DNA of 15,297 bases, taken from positions 1-15,297 of the forward strand of contig JALSNA010000139.1 of the NCBI GenBank assembly GCA_026987255.1, written 5' to 3'. This stretch comes from Hyphomicrobiales bacterium (GTDB lineage: Bacteria; Pseudomonadota; Alphaproteobacteria; Rhizobiales; Aestuariivirgaceae). Of the stretch, positions 13,690-15,297 are shown in pieces. The notes beneath the pieces were generated by a model. It ran no database searches. It was not told the origin of the DNA and saw only the letters and a list, made by a program, of their open reading frames with translations. Position 1 is the stretch's first letter. The number at the start of each line of letters is the position of its first letter. The position numbers and the translations under genes were made by a program.

Positions 13690-15048
13690 ATGATCGAGAA
13701 GGTCCTCATCGCCAACCGCGGGGAAATCGCCCTGCGCGTGCTGCGCGCCTGCCGCGAGCTGGGCATCGCCACCGTGGCGGTCCATTCCACCGCCGACGAA
13801 ACGGCCATGCATGTGCGGCTGGCCGACGAATCGGTGTGCATCGGCCCGCCACCGGTGAGTGAAAGCTATCTCAACATCCCGGCCATCCTGGCGGCCTGCG
13901 AGATCACCGGCGCCGACGCGGTGCATCCGGGCTACGGGTTTTTGTCGGAGAACGCCCGCTTCGCGGAAATCCTGGAGGAGCACAAGATCACCTTCATCGG
14001 CCCCTCGGCGGAGCACATCCGCATGATGGGCGACAAGATCGTCGCCAAGCAGACGGCGGCGCAGCTGGGCATCCCGGTGGTGCCGGGCTCCGATGGCGCG
14101 GTGGAGACGCTGGAGGAGGCGCGCAAGGTGGCCGCCGGGATGGGCTATCCGGTGCTCATCAAGGCCTCCGCGGGCGGTGGCGGGCGCGGCATGAAACTGG
14201 CCATGAACGCCGCCGAGCTGGACAACGCCTACCTGACGGCGCGCTCGGAATCGGCGGCGGCCTTCGGCAATGACGAGGTCTACATCGAGAAATACCTGGC
14301 CCGGCCGCGCCACATCGAGGTGCAGGTCTTCGGCGATGGACAGGGCAAGGCCGTGCACCTGGGCGAGCGCGACTGCTCCTTGCAAAGACGCAACCAGAAG
14401 GTCTGGGAGGAGGCCCCCTCCCCCGCTCTCAATGCCGAAGAGCGCACCCGCATCGGCGAAATCGTCGCCCGCGCGGTGGCCAAGCTGGGCTATCGCGGCG
14501 CCGGCACGGTGGAGTTTCTCTACGAGAACGGCGAGTTCTATTTCATCGAGATGAACACCCGGCTGCAGGTGGAGCATCCGGTCACCGAGCAGATCACCGG
14601 GCTGGATCTGGTGCGCGAGCAGCTGCGGGTGGCCTCCGGGGCCTCCCTGGGCTATGCGCAAGACGACATAAGCTTCTTGGGACATGCCATCGAGGTGCGC
14701 ATCAATGCCGAGGATCCGCGCACATTCGCACCATCCCCGGGCAAGGTGACCACGGTGCACACCCCCGGCGGCCTGGGCGTGCGGGTCGATTCGGCCATCT
14801 ATGGCGGCTATGTCATCCCGCCCTATTACGATTCGCTCATCGGCAAGCTCATCGTCTTCGGCAAGAGCCGCACCGAATGCCTCATGCGCCTGCGCCGGGC
14901 GCTGGACGAATACGTCATTTCCGGCGTCAAGACCACCATCCCGCTGTTCCAGAGGCTGCTGGCCGAGCCGGTCATTCAAGATGGCCTCTACGATATCCAC
15001 TGGCTGGAGGAATGGCTGGAAAAAACGGCCCGGGAAGAGGCGGACTGA
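13690..15048 (+). CDS. accC: Biotin carboxylase subunit of acetyl-CoA carboxylase
   Basis: This enzyme uses ATP and bicarbonate to carboxylate biotin on AccB. The 452-aa length matches E. coli AccC (449). The N-terminal MIEKVLIANRGEIALRVLRAC is the classic start. The glycine-rich ATP-grasp loop is KASAGGGGRGMK (158-169). CSLQRRNQKVWEEAPSP (229-245) bears the bicarbonate/biotin-site residues. EMNTRLQVEHPVTEQ (287-301) holds Glu287, Asn289 and catalytic Arg291, and RINAEDP follows. The NQKVW form, instead of HQKVV in E. coli, is what I know from alphaproteobacteria. The start ATG is nine bases after the accB stop, with AGGGGAT just before it. Confidence 0.97.
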   Translation: MIEKVLIANRGEIALRVLRACRELGIATVAVHSTADETAMHVRLADESVCIGPPPVSESYLNIPAILAACEITGADAVHPGYGFLSENARFAEILEEHKITFIGPSAEHIRMMGDKIVAKQTAAQLGIPVVPGSDGAVETLEEARKVAAGMGYPVLIKASAGGGGRGMKLAMNAAELDNAYLTARSESAAAFGNDEVYIEKYLARPRHIEVQVFGDGQGKAVHLGERDCSLQRRNQKVWEEAPSPALNAEERTRIGEIVARAVAKLGYRGAGTVEFLYENGEFYFIEMNTRLQVEHPVTEQITGLDLVREQLRVASGASLGYAQDDISFLGHAIEVRINAEDPRTFAPSPGKVTTVHTPGGLGVRVDSAIYGGYVIPPYYDSLIGKLIVFGKSRTECLMRLRRALDEYVISGVKTTIPLFQRLLAEPVIQDGLYDIHWLEEWLEKTAREEAD

Positions 15049-15123
15049 GCAGACAATCCGCGCCCCTGCATGAGCCTCCCGCAGTCACAGGCTGTTGTCC
15101 GCGCATCCGGGCCGCAAGTTGCG

Positions 15124-15162
15124 GGGCTTTCCCATCCGGCGCCAGGGTGTTAGGGAAAGCCC
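15124..15162 (+). promoter_or_regulatory. Stem that encloses the aat ribosome-binding site
   Basis: GGGCTTTCCC (15124-15133) is the perfect reverse complement of GGGAAAGCCC (15153-15162), with a 19-base loop. The right arm contains the Shine-Dalgarno purines (AGGGAAAG) and ends on the base before the aat ATG. A competing small stem CCGCAA-G-TTGCGG (15112-15124) shares the first G. Folding of the large stem would hide the ribosome-binding site. Confidence 0.65.
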
Positions 15163-15297
15163 ATGACGACACCTGTCACGCCAGCCCTTCTGCTTCGCGC
15201 CTATGCCTCGGGGGTCTTCCCCATGGCCGATTCGGCCGATGCGCCGGACATCTACTGGGTGGAGCCGGCCATGCGCGGGATCATCCCGCTCGATGGC
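15163..15297 (+). CDS. aat: Leucyl/phenylalanyl-tRNA-protein transferase (N-terminal part)
   Basis: Only the first 45 codons are present; the gene runs off the right edge. The sequence [37 protein letters not shown] is the characteristic N-terminus of Aat (AYxxGxFPM followed by the WxxPxxRGIIPL motif). Aat attaches Leu or Phe to N-terminal Lys or Arg of proteins, marking them for ClpS/ClpAP degradation by the N-degron pathway. The ATG follows an AGGGAAAG ribosome-binding site that lies in a 10-bp stem. It sits 114 bp after accC; from memory, the order accB-accC-aat is common in Rhizobiales. Confidence 0.93.
   Translation, partial: MTTPVTPALLLRAYASGVFPMADSADAPDIYWVEPAMRGIIPLDG

Noticed and set aside
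13105..15000. A long minus-strand open frame opposite accB and accC
   Set aside because: The plus strand is certain AccB/AccC. The opposite translation is His/Arg/Asp/Gly-rich without a recognisable fold, so it is a mirror-frame artefact.

Overview
The window is GC-rich DNA with closely packed genes and reads as an alphaproteobacterial chromosome segment. A Hyphomicrobiales-like or neighbouring order is my best guess. The evidence is an M23 peptidase with the alphaproteobacterial DUF5930-type N-terminus overlapping a bactofilin gene, an AccC of the alphaproteobacterial type (NQKVWEE loop), and the gene order M48 peptidase - DsbA-like - [insert] - aroQ - accB - accC - aat. From memory, that order without the insert is common in Rhizobiales-type genomes. 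I see no transposase, integrase, tRNA, rRNA or CRISPR array.

Left part (1-5300), envelope and housekeeping. A DUF3971/AsmA-like inner-membrane protein runs off the left edge on the minus strand. A structured 379-bp gap rich in inverted repeats separates it from a divergent Bcp-type peroxiredoxin with one cysteine. Next come a membrane-anchored M23 peptidase homologue and a bactofilin that overlap by 32 bp, which suggests a cell-wall hydrolase paired with a cytoskeletal scaffold. A class I aminotransferase converges on them from the minus strand.

Middle (5387-7577), periplasmic quality control. There is a BepA/YfgC-like M48 metallopeptidase with C-terminal TPRs, then a DsbA-family thiol oxidoreductase with a ScsC/Com1-type N-terminal helix and a second CxxC at its extreme C-terminus.

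Accessory segment (about 7578-12755), the most unusual part. It starts with a cluster of long near-perfect palindromes (7613-7827) in a non-coding gap. Three minus-strand genes for exported proteins follow: an unknown 274-aa protein, a TPR protein coupled to it by an ATGA overlap, and an 801-aa cytochrome with twelve CXXCH haem c motifs. A strong hairpin terminator lies after the cytochrome gene, and an FNR/CRP-family-like site lies upstream of the TPR gene. The segment looks inserted between dsbA and aroQ. No outer-membrane porin or quinol dehydrogenase partner is visible here, so the electron path is unknown.

Right part (12756-15297), core metabolism. aroQ (shikimate pathway), accB and accC (biotin carboxyl carrier and biotin carboxylase of acetyl-CoA carboxylase) lie in one direction with short gaps. 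The start of aat (leucyl/phenylalanyl-tRNA-protein transferase) follows, and its Shine-Dalgarno sequence sits inside a perfect 10-bp stem.
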